From Candidatus Latescibacterota bacterium (GTDB taxonomy: Bacteria > Latescibacterota > UBA2968): DNA of 64,000 nt. How positions within the stretch are numbered: the first letter of the stretch is position 1; each line of letters begins with the position of its first letter. A program made the translations under genes and the position numbers. The notes under the pieces were generated by a model that was not told where the DNA came from, did not search any database, and saw only the letters and a program-made list of their open reading frames with translations. The stretch lies in contig JAJDYX010000057.1 of assembly GCA_022824945.1 (NCBI GenBank), forward strand, positions 1 through 64,000. The letters are read 5' to 3'. Of this stretch, positions 17,351 through 26,653 are shown piece after piece.

Positions 17351-20300
17351 ATGAAGAACGTTTACAGAGATGTTTTTCGCCTGCCGGGATTTTGGGTGGC
17401 ACTGTTGTGTACAGTGTTACTCGCCTTACCGGTTGGGCTGCATGCACAGACCACGGGGAAAGTCGCCGGGCGCGTTACAGACGCAGACACTGGCGAGCCG
17501 CTGCCTGGGGCCAATGTTGTGGTGATGGGTACAACGATGGGCGCAACGGTCGATGTCAACGGCGAGTATTTCATTTTGCGCGTGTCGCCGGGCATTTACG
17601 AAGTGCGGGCTTCCCTCGTGGGGTATCAGAGCGTTTCCAAGACCGAGGTGGAGGTGCTTTTAGACCGCACCGCAACGGTTGACTTCCAGCTCAAAGAATC
17701 GACGGTCGAGTTGGACGCTATTGTGGTGACAGCCGATCTCGATCCCGTGCAGATGGACGTATCGTATGCACAGCAGGCGATTACGCAGGCTCAACTCGAA
17801 ACCATTCCCGTTGGTGCGCGCATTCGGGATCAGGTCGCCACGCAGGTGGGTTTAGATAAAGATGCATGGGGTATTACCATTCGCGGTGAAAACTCCACGT
17901 CAATCGGTTTTAATATGGACGGCGTGACTTCGGCAGACCATCGCCAACAGCGCGCTTATACATCTTTTTCAAAGACCGCGGTCAAGCAGGTTCAGGTGCT
18001 CACGGGTGGTTTTAATGCAGAATACGGGAATATCCGCGCCGGGGTCGTGAATTTCGTGACCAAAGAGCCAAGCCAGTTTTTCGCTTCGGCAGAAGGCACG
18101 TACAATCCCGCTGGTAAGAAGCACTTTGGACCAAATCTCTATTCTGAAGACAACTGGTGGGATGTGGGGCGTTTTCAGTCCAATACGCCTACGGAAGATC
18201 GCAATGGAGATGGTGAGCCAGACTTTATTGGCTGGAACCAGGAACTCGCAAACCGCACAGCAGGTGGCGCAACATGGGGGGCTGGCGTAAGTGGCGATCC
18301 CATTACCACTGTTGCGCAGGCGAAGGCGATATGGGATTGGCAGCATCGGAGTTATGACGGAGACGATCCGTATGCCGACGGTCCGTTTAACGCAAACCCG
18401 GAAGACCGCGATTACGATTATTTGTGGGATATTACGGTTGGTGGTCCGATTTTGAAGGACAAGGTGGGGTTCACGGCGTCGAGCCGCAAAGAGCGCATGG
18501 CCTATCCTTTTGATGTGGGCACGGTTTCTTATCGGGACAATACCACACAACTCAAGCTGACGTTTACCCCCACTGCCACGACCAAATTGAGTGTGCAGTA
18601 TATCCGGGGGTTCCAGCACGGGAGCCATCAGGGCAACAATGTGGGTGTGCCGCAGCGCACGCAGCAGGCGGTTTTTGAGAACTACACCCATTCCCGCATG
18701 TTTATGCCCTCTGCCGATTACCAGAAGATGCAAATTGAGCGCAATCACGGGCTGGTTTCCTGGACACACACTTTGTCGGCCAAGACGTTTTACAACCTGA
18801 CAGCGCGGTTTGGCGGTGTGGATTGGACAACGCAATGGCATCCGCTAAAGCAGTCCAATGCGCCCGCAATAGCTATCCACACAGATGGTTCGAGTGAACA
18901 GGTCGATGAGAATAGCGCGGATGCGGCCAGAGCGCGGGGTGCCGTGGTTTTGAACGAAGCCCCCTTTGGCTGGAATTACAATCCCGGTGGCAATGATATT
19001 CTCAATATTTTCCGAATGCAGGGCGGCGGTGGCAATAGCCGCGCAGGCGACTGGTCAACCATTGATGAACTCGATATTACGGCTGATTTCACCAGCCAGA
19101 TTACCCCGCATCACCAGATTAAAGCCGGTGTTCAGGTGCATCATTTCAATTTGCACGAAAACCGGGGTTATGTGCCAGCCGCGGTTCCCGAATACAGCGA
19201 TCCCATTTACAGGGATGAGTACGAAGGCCCGCGCACCAATTCATCGGGTGATGTGATCTTTCCGTGGACCGGGCGCAGTGATCCAGATCTGCCCAGCGGT
19301 GGCGATATCAACGGAGATGGCGTTTTCAATGAATCGGATGTGCCTTCGGGCGGCGCAACGGGTGATCACAATAACTATTTTGTGAAAACCCCGATCTTCG
19401 GCGGCGTCTTTTTCCAGGACAGGATGGAGTATCGCGATATCGTGGTCAATGCGGGTGCTCGTCTGGATTGGCATCGTCCCGACCTTTATTTCGACCTCCC
19501 CAATGAAACCCATTTCCCGTGGTTTGGCAGAGATGCCGAAGCTGTTTATCGCGCGGTGCGCAAGGTGCGCCCGCCAACCGATTGGGCTTTCAGTCCTCGT
19601 TTTGGTGCGTCTTATCCGATTACGGATTTGAGCAAAATGTTCATCAACTACGGGCACTTTAACCAGATTGTAAATACGCGCGATATGTATCGCACGCAGA
19701 GCGGTTTGGGGCAGTCGCTGGAGTTTTTTGGCAATCCGTGGATGAAGATGGAGCGCACGATTCAGTATGAAATGGGATATGAACGCAGTTTCCAGGGCCA
19801 GTATCTTTTGACGGGAACGGTTTATTTTAAAGATGGCGAGAATGAAGCCTGGCCCGCCGTGCGGATCAGGGGGGCATTTAACACGGGTGCTCCTCGCAAT
19901 ACGCAAAATGCCTTTGTGACTGATGCGCGCGGGCTGGAACTGAAGTTGCAGAAGACGCGGGGCCAGTTCTTTACCGGTTTCTTGTCTTATGATATCCGCC
20001 AGGCGCGGGTTCGCAATACAGCGTGGCAAGATATCCGCGATGCGAAGACGGTTTCAACGCCTTCGACAACCGTGCTTGAGAACAGCCCGAACAATGCTGC
20101 GCCGCCATTCAAGGCAAAGCCGCAGATAAAGTTGGGTGGCAATTTCCGAACGCCCCTCGATTACGGCGGCGAACAGAGAATGCTCAAGGGCGGCTGGAAT
20201 CTCGGTTTCTACCTCGATCGCGAGGCGGGTGAGTGGTTTAACTACAACCCGGGCAATGCAGATGCTTCGCTGATCAATGTGCTCAACGCGCAGTGGGTTG

Positions 20301-20698
20301 ATGAATACGCCGCGCACCTGCGTATTTCCAAGATGTTCGATATGCCGGGAGCGCCTATGCTGTTCGTTGAAATTTCCAACCCGTTCAATTTCCAAAATAC
20401 GCACACCCTGGGTGGTGGCAATCGCTCCGATATTTTTGGAACTAACCCCGAAGATACACCCAGATCAGGCGTGGGGAGCTTCGGCGGTGGTCAGGCCTTT
20501 GTTTATTCCGGCACGAATACTGGCAATCGCTTCCGCGCGTATATGGAATCGATAGGCTGGACAGTAGATTCAAATGGCAAATTACAAGAAGGCAAGCGAC
20601 CGGGTACCGATGTCTTGGATTTCCCGGATATACGACGGCCTTCGCTCCTCTTTAGCGACCGGCGGGACATTACGTTTGGCGCCAGGTTTAGTTTCTAA
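17351..20698 (+). CDS. TonB-dependent outer-membrane receptor with carboxypeptidase-regulatory N-domain
   Basis: 1,115 residues after an AAGGAGG site. Signal peptide to about residue 32, a carboxypeptidase-regulatory-like beta-sandwich at about 35-120 (GRVTDADTGEPLPGANVVV), a plug at about 130-240 (FNAEYGNIRAGVVNFVTK), then a large barrel ending in FGARFSF. It should import a large or scarce substrate with TonB energy. Calcium-type loops occur in predicted extracellular parts, with a complete EF loop at residues 652-663 (DINGDGVFNESD) and a partial one near 283. It leads an operon with a T9SS-type cargo protein and a PorV-like protein. Confidence 0.9.
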   Translation: MKNVYRDVFRLPGFWVALLCTVLLALPVGLHAQTTGKVAGRVTDADTGEPLPGANVVVMGTTMGATVDVNGEYFILRVSPGIYEVRASLVGYQSVSKTEVEVLLDRTATVDFQLKESTVELDAIVVTADLDPVQMDVSYAQQAITQAQLETIPVGARIRDQVATQVGLDKDAWGITIRGENSTSIGFNMDGVTSADHRQQRAYTSFSKTAVKQVQVLTGGFNAEYGNIRAGVVNFVTKEPSQFFASAEGTYNPAGKKHFGPNLYSEDNWWDVGRFQSNTPTEDRNGDGEPDFIGWNQELANRTAGGATWGAGVSGDPITTVAQAKAIWDWQHRSYDGDDPYADGPFNANPEDRDYDYLWDITVGGPILKDKVGFTASSRKERMAYPFDVGTVSYRDNTTQLKLTFTPTATTKLSVQYIRGFQHGSHQGNNVGVPQRTQQAVFENYTHSRMFMPSADYQKMQIERNHGLVSWTHTLSAKTFYNLTARFGGVDWTTQWHPLKQSNAPAIAIHTDGSSEQVDENSADAARARGAVVLNEAPFGWNYNPGGNDILNIFRMQGGGGNSRAGDWSTIDELDITADFTSQITPHHQIKAGVQVHHFNLHENRGYVPAAVPEYSDPIYRDEYEGPRTNSSGDVIFPWTGRSDPDLPSGGDINGDGVFNESDVPSGGATGDHNNYFVKTPIFGGVFFQDRMEYRDIVVNAGARLDWHRPDLYFDLPNETHFPWFGRDAEAVYRAVRKVRPPTDWAFSPRFGASYPITDLSKMFINYGHFNQIVNTRDMYRTQSGLGQSLEFFGNPWMKMERTIQYEMGYERSFQGQYLLTGTVYFKDGENEAWPAVRIRGAFNTGAPRNTQNAFVTDARGLELKLQKTRGQFFTGFLSYDIRQARVRNTAWQDIRDAKTVSTPSTTVLENSPNNAAPPFKAKPQIKLGGNFRTPLDYGGEQRMLKGGWNLGFYLDREAGEWFNYNPGNADASLINVLNAQWVDEYAAHLRISKMFDMPGAPMLFVEISNPFNFQNTHTLGGGNRSDIFGTNPEDTPRSGVGSFGGGQAFVYSGTNTGNRFRAYMESIGWTVDSNGKLQEGKRPGTDVLDFPDIRRPSLLFSDRRDITFGARFSF

Positions 20699-20734
20699 GA
20701 AGCTGTTTTAGTTTCTTGGGACCTACCCCTCCTT

Positions 20735-20761
20735 CCCCGTTCAGGCTTTGCCTGTGCGGGG
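20735..20761. repeat. GC-rich hairpin between receptor and next gene
   Basis: Nested stems CCCCG/CGGGG (20735-20739, 20757-20761) and CAGGC/GCCTG (20742-20746, 20750-20754) around a TTT loop, with further imperfect pairing outside. There is no T run, so it is not a standard terminator. It may set the relative amounts of receptor and downstream mRNA, or be a dispersed palindrome. Confidence 0.5.
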
Positions 20762-20825
20762 AGGTACTGGGAGGGCATCTTTACAAATTTTTTCACGCTT
20801 ATGCCTTAATGGATAGGAGAGAAAT

Positions 20826-23042
20826 GTGATACAAAGACGATTTACAACACTTCTGGTGTTCGCGGCATTGCTCATGCCATTGAGCGATGCCAGCGCACAA
20901 TGGATCGGAAGGATGTGGGGAACCTGGCCCAATATCGACTATTTTGTCACCATCAGGTCTCCGGGTGGACGGGCGACGGGCTTCACCAATCCCGACGTCA
21001 ATACTGTAAATGCTCAGGTTATGGATGGATGGTGGCAGTATGCCATACGAGATTTTAATGTTCCTTCCTATTTTGAGCCATTTCAGGGCGACCAGCCCGA
21101 GTTGTTGGGCAAGCCATTTACAAAGTTTGTCAATGACTACAAGCAAGACGCGCGGGATTTTACGCGCACGCATTTCGAACTCGGCGATGGTCTTACGCCA
21201 AAAATTTACCGCAACCAGCCGCCAACTGTCACGCAGGATGGCGTGAATTTGTCGCAGACACTGTGGACGATTTTTCCCGACCGCCTCGATCAGGTGATCC
21301 CGGATCTGACTGCCGATCTGTTGATCCCGCTCGAAGTGGGGTATGCGGGTGGTCTCACGGAACGCCGCAGGCTCTATGCCTGGCAAAGTCCAGAGCAGGA
21401 TGATCTGTTTATCCTGATCCGGAGTTATGGCCGTCCCGATCCGCCCAATGTTCCCGATTCAAGAGTTGGCGCGCGCGGGTCTGCGCCGAGTCCCGAGTCG
21501 AGTACGGCAAATCCGGTGTTTGAGAACCTTTATATCGGGCACAACGCGTACATCCAAAGAGGCGGAGGGCAAGGTCCGGCTGGCGAGGTGCGGGATGAAG
21601 GCGCAGTAGAAATTGGCTCTCGCCACCGCACGGCAAATCTCGGCGCGCTCGGCGAATGGGATGAGCTTTATTTTTACGACGATGAGCAAAAGCTCTTCTA
21701 TGCGAGAGATGGCGATTCGGCCATTAACAGTGGTTATCGCTCGGATGGCGATGATCGCGGCGAACCGGCGCCTCCCGAAGGTCACGATGCTCTCGAACTG
21801 GCCAAGGCCGCGCGGATCTCGGCTGGCGAGTTCTTAGAGTCCGAATACAAGGGCAAGGTCTGGCTCTATGTCTCGCAGAATCCCACGACTTTTGAAGATT
21901 TGTCCGATACGAACAACTGGTTCCTCAACGATCCAGACTCTCAAACCTCTCAACCTCGCTTGATAAAGCGCGTTGATGGTTCTAACTGGCGCTCGACAGA
22001 TGGTGGTACCCGCGCCGAGGTCTATGACTTTATCGTGGAGCCGGGCACGACGCGCGCTCAGCGCATTTTCCAGAGTGACGCGCCCGATCACAAACCCACG
22101 TCTGTCGATATGTGGGCATTTCAGATTGCGTGGGGACCGTGGGATATGAGACCTGGAGAGTGGGTTCACATCGTAGAAGCCTGGATCGTGGCTGGCCCGC
22201 ATGCAGATGAAAACAAGCGCGTTGGCGCGCAGTGGGCCAATGGTTCGATTTCCTTTGACGAGAAAGAGGCTTTTCTCAATAGCGGTCGGGATTCGCTGAT
22301 GAAGAATGTGGAACTGGCGCGACAGGCATGGCGAGATCGCCGTGCGGTCAACGGCACTGTGCAGGGTAAGGAAGTGTCGTGGCCCATCGGGGTTGCGCCG
22401 AGTCTTCCGCTCGGTCCGTCTTGGCCCTCCAATGTGGCTTACAAATCGGGTCCCGCGCAAAATGAGATCGAATGGGCAGCGGTTTCCGATGCGGTGGGGT
22501 ATAATCTCTACAAGATGGTCGGTCATGAGACCAATTTGCCCGATCCGCCGATACCGGTCAACAATGGGCTCCTTACGGCGACCAGCTATATCGACACAGA
22601 TGTCGTGCGCGGCGAGCGGTATTTCTACGCGGTGACAGCTGTGGATGCCGATGGGCAAGAGAGTAGCATTTTTGCCACGCGCGGTCTCGGCAATGGCGTG
22701 AGTCCATTTTCGGCTCCTGTTGACGATCTGACAAAGGTTCGCGTCGTGCCCAATCCCTACAGTATTTTGGGTGGCAATTTGTCGGATGGCGGTTTTAACT
22801 TCACGGGGCAGCCCAACAAGTTGCTCTTTGTGAATCTGCCCGCCCGGGCCATTATCCGGATCTTTACGCTTCAGGGCGACCTGGTCACGCGAATTGATCA
22901 CATTTCGGGTTCGGGCGACGAGGAGTGGCCGCTGATGGCAAATGACAACAACCAGTTCATTGTGAGCGGCGTGTATGTCGCGCATATTACCAATCCCGAC
23001 ACGGGCGAAACCGATATCGAGAAGTTCGTGGTTATTCGGTAG
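20826..23042 (+). CDS. exported protein with fibronectin III and T9SS-type C-terminal domain
   Basis: 738 residues from GTG 20826 (an ATG two nt earlier meets a stop at once). Signal peptide ends in SDASAQ. The central region is unrecognised, with many acidic loops. A fibronectin-III-like domain lies at about 535-625 (YNLYKM, GERYFYAVTAVD). The last 95 residues form a type A-like T9SS sorting domain: VVPNPYSI, IIRIFTLQGDLV, SGVYVAHI and a final EKFVVIR. It should be secreted across the outer membrane and kept on the surface. Position between TonB receptor and PorV suggests it works with them. Confidence 0.8.
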   Translation: MIQRRFTTLLVFAALLMPLSDASAQWIGRMWGTWPNIDYFVTIRSPGGRATGFTNPDVNTVNAQVMDGWWQYAIRDFNVPSYFEPFQGDQPELLGKPFTKFVNDYKQDARDFTRTHFELGDGLTPKIYRNQPPTVTQDGVNLSQTLWTIFPDRLDQVIPDLTADLLIPLEVGYAGGLTERRRLYAWQSPEQDDLFILIRSYGRPDPPNVPDSRVGARGSAPSPESSTANPVFENLYIGHNAYIQRGGGQGPAGEVRDEGAVEIGSRHRTANLGALGEWDELYFYDDEQKLFYARDGDSAINSGYRSDGDDRGEPAPPEGHDALELAKAARISAGEFLESEYKGKVWLYVSQNPTTFEDLSDTNNWFLNDPDSQTSQPRLIKRVDGSNWRSTDGGTRAEVYDFIVEPGTTRAQRIFQSDAPDHKPTSVDMWAFQIAWGPWDMRPGEWVHIVEAWIVAGPHADENKRVGAQWANGSISFDEKEAFLNSGRDSLMKNVELARQAWRDRRAVNGTVQGKEVSWPIGVAPSLPLGPSWPSNVAYKSGPAQNEIEWAAVSDAVGYNLYKMVGHETNLPDPPIPVNNGLLTATSYIDTDVVRGERYFYAVTAVDADGQESSIFATRGLGNGVSPFSAPVDDLTKVRVVPNPYSILGGNLSDGGFNFTGQPNKLLFVNLPARAIIRIFTLQGDLVTRIDHISGSGDEEWPLMANDNNQFIVSGVYVAHITNPDTGETDIEKFVVIR

Positions 23043-23068
23043 GCTCGCATTCAGACAAGGAGGCTGTT

Positions 23069-24193
23069 GTGAAATTACATAATATTATCTGGGTCTGTCT
23101 GCTGGCATTCGTCCTTTCCGGCGTGCAGGCCAACGCACAATTTGAAGATCCCAGGGTTCTCGACGATGGTCAAAAGATTCGCGATATAGAACCCATTTAT
23201 CCCAATCAGGAAGAAGTCAGACCTTCGGGCGTGAAGTCCGCGCAGAGCGGTTTTGTGTTTCTCGGATTTTCCACAGATGCGCGGCGAGCCGCGATGGCGG
23301 ATGCGGGCGCGGGTTTGATCGGCGATGCGCCGGGGGCGCTGTTTCTAAACCCTGGTCTGCTGGGGTTTGTACACGAACGGCAGGCATTTTTTTCCTATGC
23401 CAGGTGGATTTTTGAAACAAATCACCAGGTTGCGGGCGCGGTTTTCAAAATTCCAAATGCACCGGGTACCTTTGGTGTGGGCTTTATCACGCACAGCGCG
23501 GGAGAGATCAACGGCACTGCCATCAATCCCGATCCCGCCAGCCAGGGATTTACTGAAACTGGTACATTTACCACGACGAATTACGCCCTGTCCGCAGGCT
23601 GGGGTTTTCAGATTACCGATCGGTTTTCAGTAGGGGCAATGGCGCGTTTTGCTCATCAGGGACTGGGATCGACGGATGTCTTTGTCGCTGGCAATCGGCA
23701 AACGCAGTCGAATGATCTCAATGCTTTTGCCGTGGATATCGGCACGTATTTCAATACGGGATTCCGGAATATGGTGATTGCTATGAGTGTGCGGAATTTC
23801 AGTCCGGGAGGGGAGTCTCAGTTTCAGCGCGAGCATTTCGAGTTGCCCCGGTCGTTCCGCCTGGGTTTTGTCTTCGATCTGATTTCGCTGTTTGGCCGAA
23901 CCCCTGTGCCGCATCATCTGAGTCTCGCCACCGAGATCGACAGTCCGATAGATTTCGACGAGCGCACGCTTATCGGTGTAGAATATCGGTTTAAGCAGGC
24001 GACCTCTGCGATGGGTTTTGCCCTGCGCGGTGGGTATAAGAACAATCACGATCTGGAAGATTATTCGCTCGGTGCCGGTATTGATTACAAAACCGAGGCA
24101 GGGAAAGGCGTTCGCATCGATTATGCGTTCAAGCATTTCAATACTGCTTTCACCGATCCCGTGCAGATGGTGAGTGCCGCGATTAGTTTCTGA
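23069..24193 (+). CDS. PorV/PorQ-family outer-membrane protein
   Basis: 374 residues from GTG 23069, with AGGAGG upstream and a signal peptide ending ANAQ. The family pattern is clear: FSTDARRAAMADAGAG, then a GDAPGALFLNPGLLGF segment, followed by FadL-like barrel strands. In Bacteroidetes, PorV shuttles T9SS cargo from the translocon to the attachment complex. Here it follows a protein with a T9SS-type tail, so it may be a dedicated partner of that cargo. A bidirectional terminator follows directly. Confidence 0.85.
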   Translation: MKLHNIIWVCLLAFVLSGVQANAQFEDPRVLDDGQKIRDIEPIYPNQEEVRPSGVKSAQSGFVFLGFSTDARRAAMADAGAGLIGDAPGALFLNPGLLGFVHERQAFFSYARWIFETNHQVAGAVFKIPNAPGTFGVGFITHSAGEINGTAINPDPASQGFTETGTFTTTNYALSAGWGFQITDRFSVGAMARFAHQGLGSTDVFVAGNRQTQSNDLNAFAVDIGTYFNTGFRNMVIAMSVRNFSPGGESQFQREHFELPRSFRLGFVFDLISLFGRTPVPHHLSLATEIDSPIDFDERTLIGVEYRFKQATSAMGFALRGGYKNNHDLEDYSLGAGIDYKTEAGKGVRIDYAFKHFNTAFTDPVQMVSAAISF

Positions 24194-24208
24194 TTAACCC
24201 TTAAACCA

Positions 24209-24245
24209 AAAAACGGCGATGGATTCAGGTCCATCGCCGTTTTTA
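24209..24245. terminator. bidirectional rho-independent terminator
   Basis: A perfect 11-bp stem, 24213-24223 with 24230-24240, flanked by A and T runs. It serves both the PorV-like gene and the convergent dehydrogenase. Confidence 0.9.
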
Positions 24246-24263
24246 TTTTTTGCGTTGTTGGGT

Positions 24264-25319
24264 TTATACTAACCCGCCTTTGATCGCTATTTTAATCGCG
24301 TCTTTGCCGTCGAGGTGGTATCCGCTGTGCAGGGCGTTGAACCCTTCGGCTACGCGGTCAATGGGTATGGTGTGGCTGACGAGGTCGGCAAAGGCGTATT
24401 CATTTCGCTCGAGGATGGGGAGCGCGCGCACAAAGTGTTCGGGCGTGCTTGCCCACACGGCTTCGAGGCGCATGTTGCGGCGCATAAACATCTGGTTGGG
24501 GTTGCAGTCAAAAGATCCCACATCGACGAAATGGCCCATGGCGACATAGGTGCCGCTGTGCCGCAGGAATGTGACGCCTTCGGGAATGGCGGGCAAAAAT
24601 CCCGCGCATTCAAAGACGACATCGGCGCCTGCGCCTCGGGGCGTGTTTTCGCGCACAATTTTCGTGCGTTCTTCGGGATCGGGTATGTCGGCAATGTCGA
24701 TGGTGAGGTCTGCACCGAGTCGCTCTGCCAGTTCCAGACGTCCTTTGGGACCGCCGACCATGATGAGCCGCCCAGCCCCGCTGACTTTGGCGGCGACGAG
24801 TGTGAGCAGGCCAATGGCTCCCGATCCCTGTACGACGACGGTGTCGCCAAATTGCAAGCCCGAACGCATTGCGCCGTGTACGCCAATGGTGAAAGGCTCG
24901 GTGATGACCGCAACTTCGGCGGGCATATCGGTTTTGAGCACGACTGAATCGGGGTTCCACAGGTAAATGTATTCGCCAAAACCGCCCCGCAAATAGGGGG
25001 CTTCTTCGGCTTGTAGAAAACCGTATGCGCCCTTATTTGTACCGGGTGCGAAGAGAACCCGATCTCCAGGTGCGATGGGATTGCCCAGATAATCGGTTTC
25101 CACGCCGGATCCCAGGCTGTCGATGATGCCGACATTTTCGTGGCCGAGAATGATCTCGCCCTGCAATCGCTGATATTCCCAGTTGTGCAGGTCTGTGCCG
25201 CAGATGCCAGCGAGTTCTTGTTTGAGCAGAATTGATCCCGGTTCTGGATCGGGCACGGGATATTCGCGTATTTCAAATTTTTCGCCGCTCATCACTGCGG
25301 CGCGTCCGATGCGAGACAT
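24264..25319 (-). CDS. zinc-binding dehydrogenase (MDR superfamily), no structural zinc site
   Basis: 351 residues; AAGGAGC precedes ATG 25319. Catalytic zinc residues Cys40 (AGICGTD), His60 and Glu61 are present and the nucleotide-binding turn reads GSGAIGL. The four-cysteine structural zinc loop is replaced by a segment with no cysteines (APGTNKGAYGFLQAEE). It resembles sorbitol/threonine-dehydrogenase-type oxidoreductases acting on polyols. It stands alone, convergent with the PorV operon. The substrate cannot be told. Confidence 0.85.
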   Translation of the reverse strand: MSRIGRAAVMSGEKFEIREYPVPDPEPGSILLKQELAGICGTDLHNWEYQRLQGEIILGHENVGIIDSLGSGVETDYLGNPIAPGDRVLFAPGTNKGAYGFLQAEEAPYLRGGFGEYIYLWNPDSVVLKTDMPAEVAVITEPFTIGVHGAMRSGLQFGDTVVVQGSGAIGLLTLVAAKVSGAGRLIMVGGPKGRLELAERLGADLTIDIADIPDPEERTKIVRENTPRGAGADVVFECAGFLPAIPEGVTFLRHSGTYVAMGHFVDVGSFDCNPNQMFMRRNMRLEAVWASTPEHFVRALPILERNEYAFADLVSHTIPIDRVAEGFNALHSGYHLDGKDAIKIAIKGGLV

Positions 25320-25524
25320 ATTGCGCTCCTTTTGGGTTATGAATTTTTTGAGAACAATCTGAGGTCTGCGTCAACCATTTATTTTTCGAGGTTTTCAAAA
25401 CGCAAAAAATGCGACACTTGTGCAGGTGCAACAATTAACTGGGAACGCGAAGGTACGTCAAGTCAATACATGAGTGTTTTCAAAAAGTTCACGGTGTCCT
25501 GGCATTGGCTGTGGATAAGAGCCA

Positions 25525-25553
25525 TTGACAGTCGGGATTCTTTTGGATATTTT
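25525..25553 (+). promoter_or_regulatory. sigma70-like promoter
   Basis: TTGACA (25525-25530), 17 bp, TATTTT (25548-25553), 40 bp before the small barrel gene. The remainder of 25320-25524 shows no gene or clear signal. Confidence 0.65.
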
Positions 25554-25593
25554 AGACTAAGTGCCGGGGGAGAACCTTTCAGGAGGAGATGCT

Positions 25594-26232
25594 ATGAAAT
25601 ACTGGCTGATGTGTACGATTGCCGGGCTGTTGGCTTTGGGCGCATCTGCCCGGGCCGATGTGGTTGGTGAAGAGGAAAAAACGGGCAGAGAAGGGATCGA
25701 TATAGGTCCTATTCGCGCGGGACAATTGGAAGTGACGCCGATTATGTCTGTTCGGTTTTCAGGTAGTAGCCTGTTCTATCGCGCGGGAGTTCAAGTGGCT
25801 TATTCGATTAGTCGATGGCATCAAATTGGCGGTTCTTTTATCGCGGGCAACAGGCAATACGACCGGCGCGCAGGTCTCGATACCCCCGACCGGGACGATC
25901 TAATACCCGCGCTGGACAATGCAACAATAGACGCTCGAGGGCGTTATTTGACTGTAGATGACGGGTTTGGGTCTTCGGTGTCGGGCTTTTATCGATTGAA
26001 TATTCCCATCCAAATTAAAAAGCGCACCTTTCCGTTTTTAGAGGTTTTTGCCGCACGCGATTTTTTGGGATGGGGCAATGTTAGTGAATTGGGCGGTGGC
26101 GCAGGTACGCGCCAGGTACTGTCAAAACACACGGCTCTGACCGCGATGTATGGGTACTCGGTTTTATTTGCCGGGGAAGATCGCATCAAGCGTCATTTTG
26201 TTAAGGGTGGCGTGTCGGTGTTTTTTAGATAA
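25594..26232 (+). CDS. small outer-membrane beta-barrel-like protein
   Basis: 212 residues from ATG 25594 after AGGAGG; an in-frame GTG at 25561 lies too early. Signal peptide MKYWLMCTIAGLLALGASARA. The rest has short amphipathic strands and ends GGVSVFFR with a terminal aromatic pair, like small 8-strand barrels. No family is recognised. It has its own consensus promoter, and an antitoxin-like gene follows 14 nt after it. Confidence 0.65.
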   Translation: MKYWLMCTIAGLLALGASARADVVGEEEKTGREGIDIGPIRAGQLEVTPIMSVRFSGSSLFYRAGVQVAYSISRWHQIGGSFIAGNRQYDRRAGLDTPDRDDLIPALDNATIDARGRYLTVDDGFGSSVSGFYRLNIPIQIKKRTFPFLEVFAARDFLGWGNVSELGGGAGTRQVLSKHTALTAMYGYSVLFAGEDRIKRHFVKGGVSVFFR

Positions 26233-26246
26233 AAAGGGTTACCACT

Positions 26247-26486
26247 ATGCAGATCCCCAATATACACGAGGCTGAGTCCCAGCTTGCCCAGCTAATCGAA
26301 CAGGTGTTGCAGGGGGAAGATATCGTCATCGGACAGGCAGGTAAACCGGTGGCAAGATTGGTTCCTTACGAGGGGGATCCCCGTCCCCGCAAGGGCGGAC
26401 AGTGGCGCGGCCGGGTGCAAATAGCCGATGACTTTGATGTGCTACCCAAGGAACTGGAGGCTGCTTTTAAGGGGGAAAAAGCGTAA
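26247..26486 (+). CDS. Phd/YefM-type antitoxin, toxin partner lost
   Basis: 79 residues with the prevent-host-death pattern: NIHEAESQLAQLIEQVLQGE, then IVIGQAGKPVARLVPY. Such antitoxins bind DNA and neutralise a PIN-domain (VapC-like) RNase encoded next. Here the following bases still read RLLLD, the usual start of a PIN toxin, but then run into unrelated sequence and a terminator. So this is an orphan antitoxin with a vestigial toxin start. It may still repress its own transcription. Confidence 0.75.
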   Translation: MQIPNIHEAESQLAQLIEQVLQGEDIVIGQAGKPVARLVPYEGDPRPRKGGQWRGRVQIADDFDVLPKELEAAFKGEKA

Positions 26487-26500
26487 GGTTGTTGCTGGAT
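26486..26500 (+). pseudogene. vestige of a VapC-like PIN toxin start
   Basis: Frame 26486-26500 reads RLLLD, matching the common MRLLLDTH start of PIN toxins and placed as in intact phd-vapC pairs. No further toxin sequence follows. It is very short, so this rests on position plus motif. Confidence 0.35.
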
Positions 26501-26528
26501 AGAATGGGATGTCACGAAAAATATACTG

Positions 26529-26561
26529 CTCCCGACCTTGAAGTAGGTCGGGAGTTTTTTT
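26529..26561 (+). terminator. rho-independent terminator
   Basis: A perfect 10-bp stem, CTCCCGACCT with AGGTCGGGAG (26529-26538, 26545-26554), followed by seven T. It ends the barrel/antitoxin unit. Confidence 0.9.
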
Positions 26562-26587
26562 GTTTATCACCTCTCGACCATTGCTCA

Positions 26588-26616
26588 TTGTTCCCTTCTG
26601 CGTATTTGTATATATT
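26588..26616 (+). promoter_or_regulatory. possible promoter of the nucleotidyltransferase gene
   Basis: TTGTTC (26588-26593), 17 bp, TATATT (26611-26616), 38 bp before ATG 26654 and just after a terminator. Confidence 0.4.
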
Positions 26617-26653
26617 GGGATGCCTAAAATTTTCTCAATTAGAGGTAGGCAAT

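Noticed and set aside
21834..22985. 383-codon minus-strand open frame
   Set aside because: Long, but it is the shadow of the T9SS-tailed protein gene; composition shows no domain and no start site.
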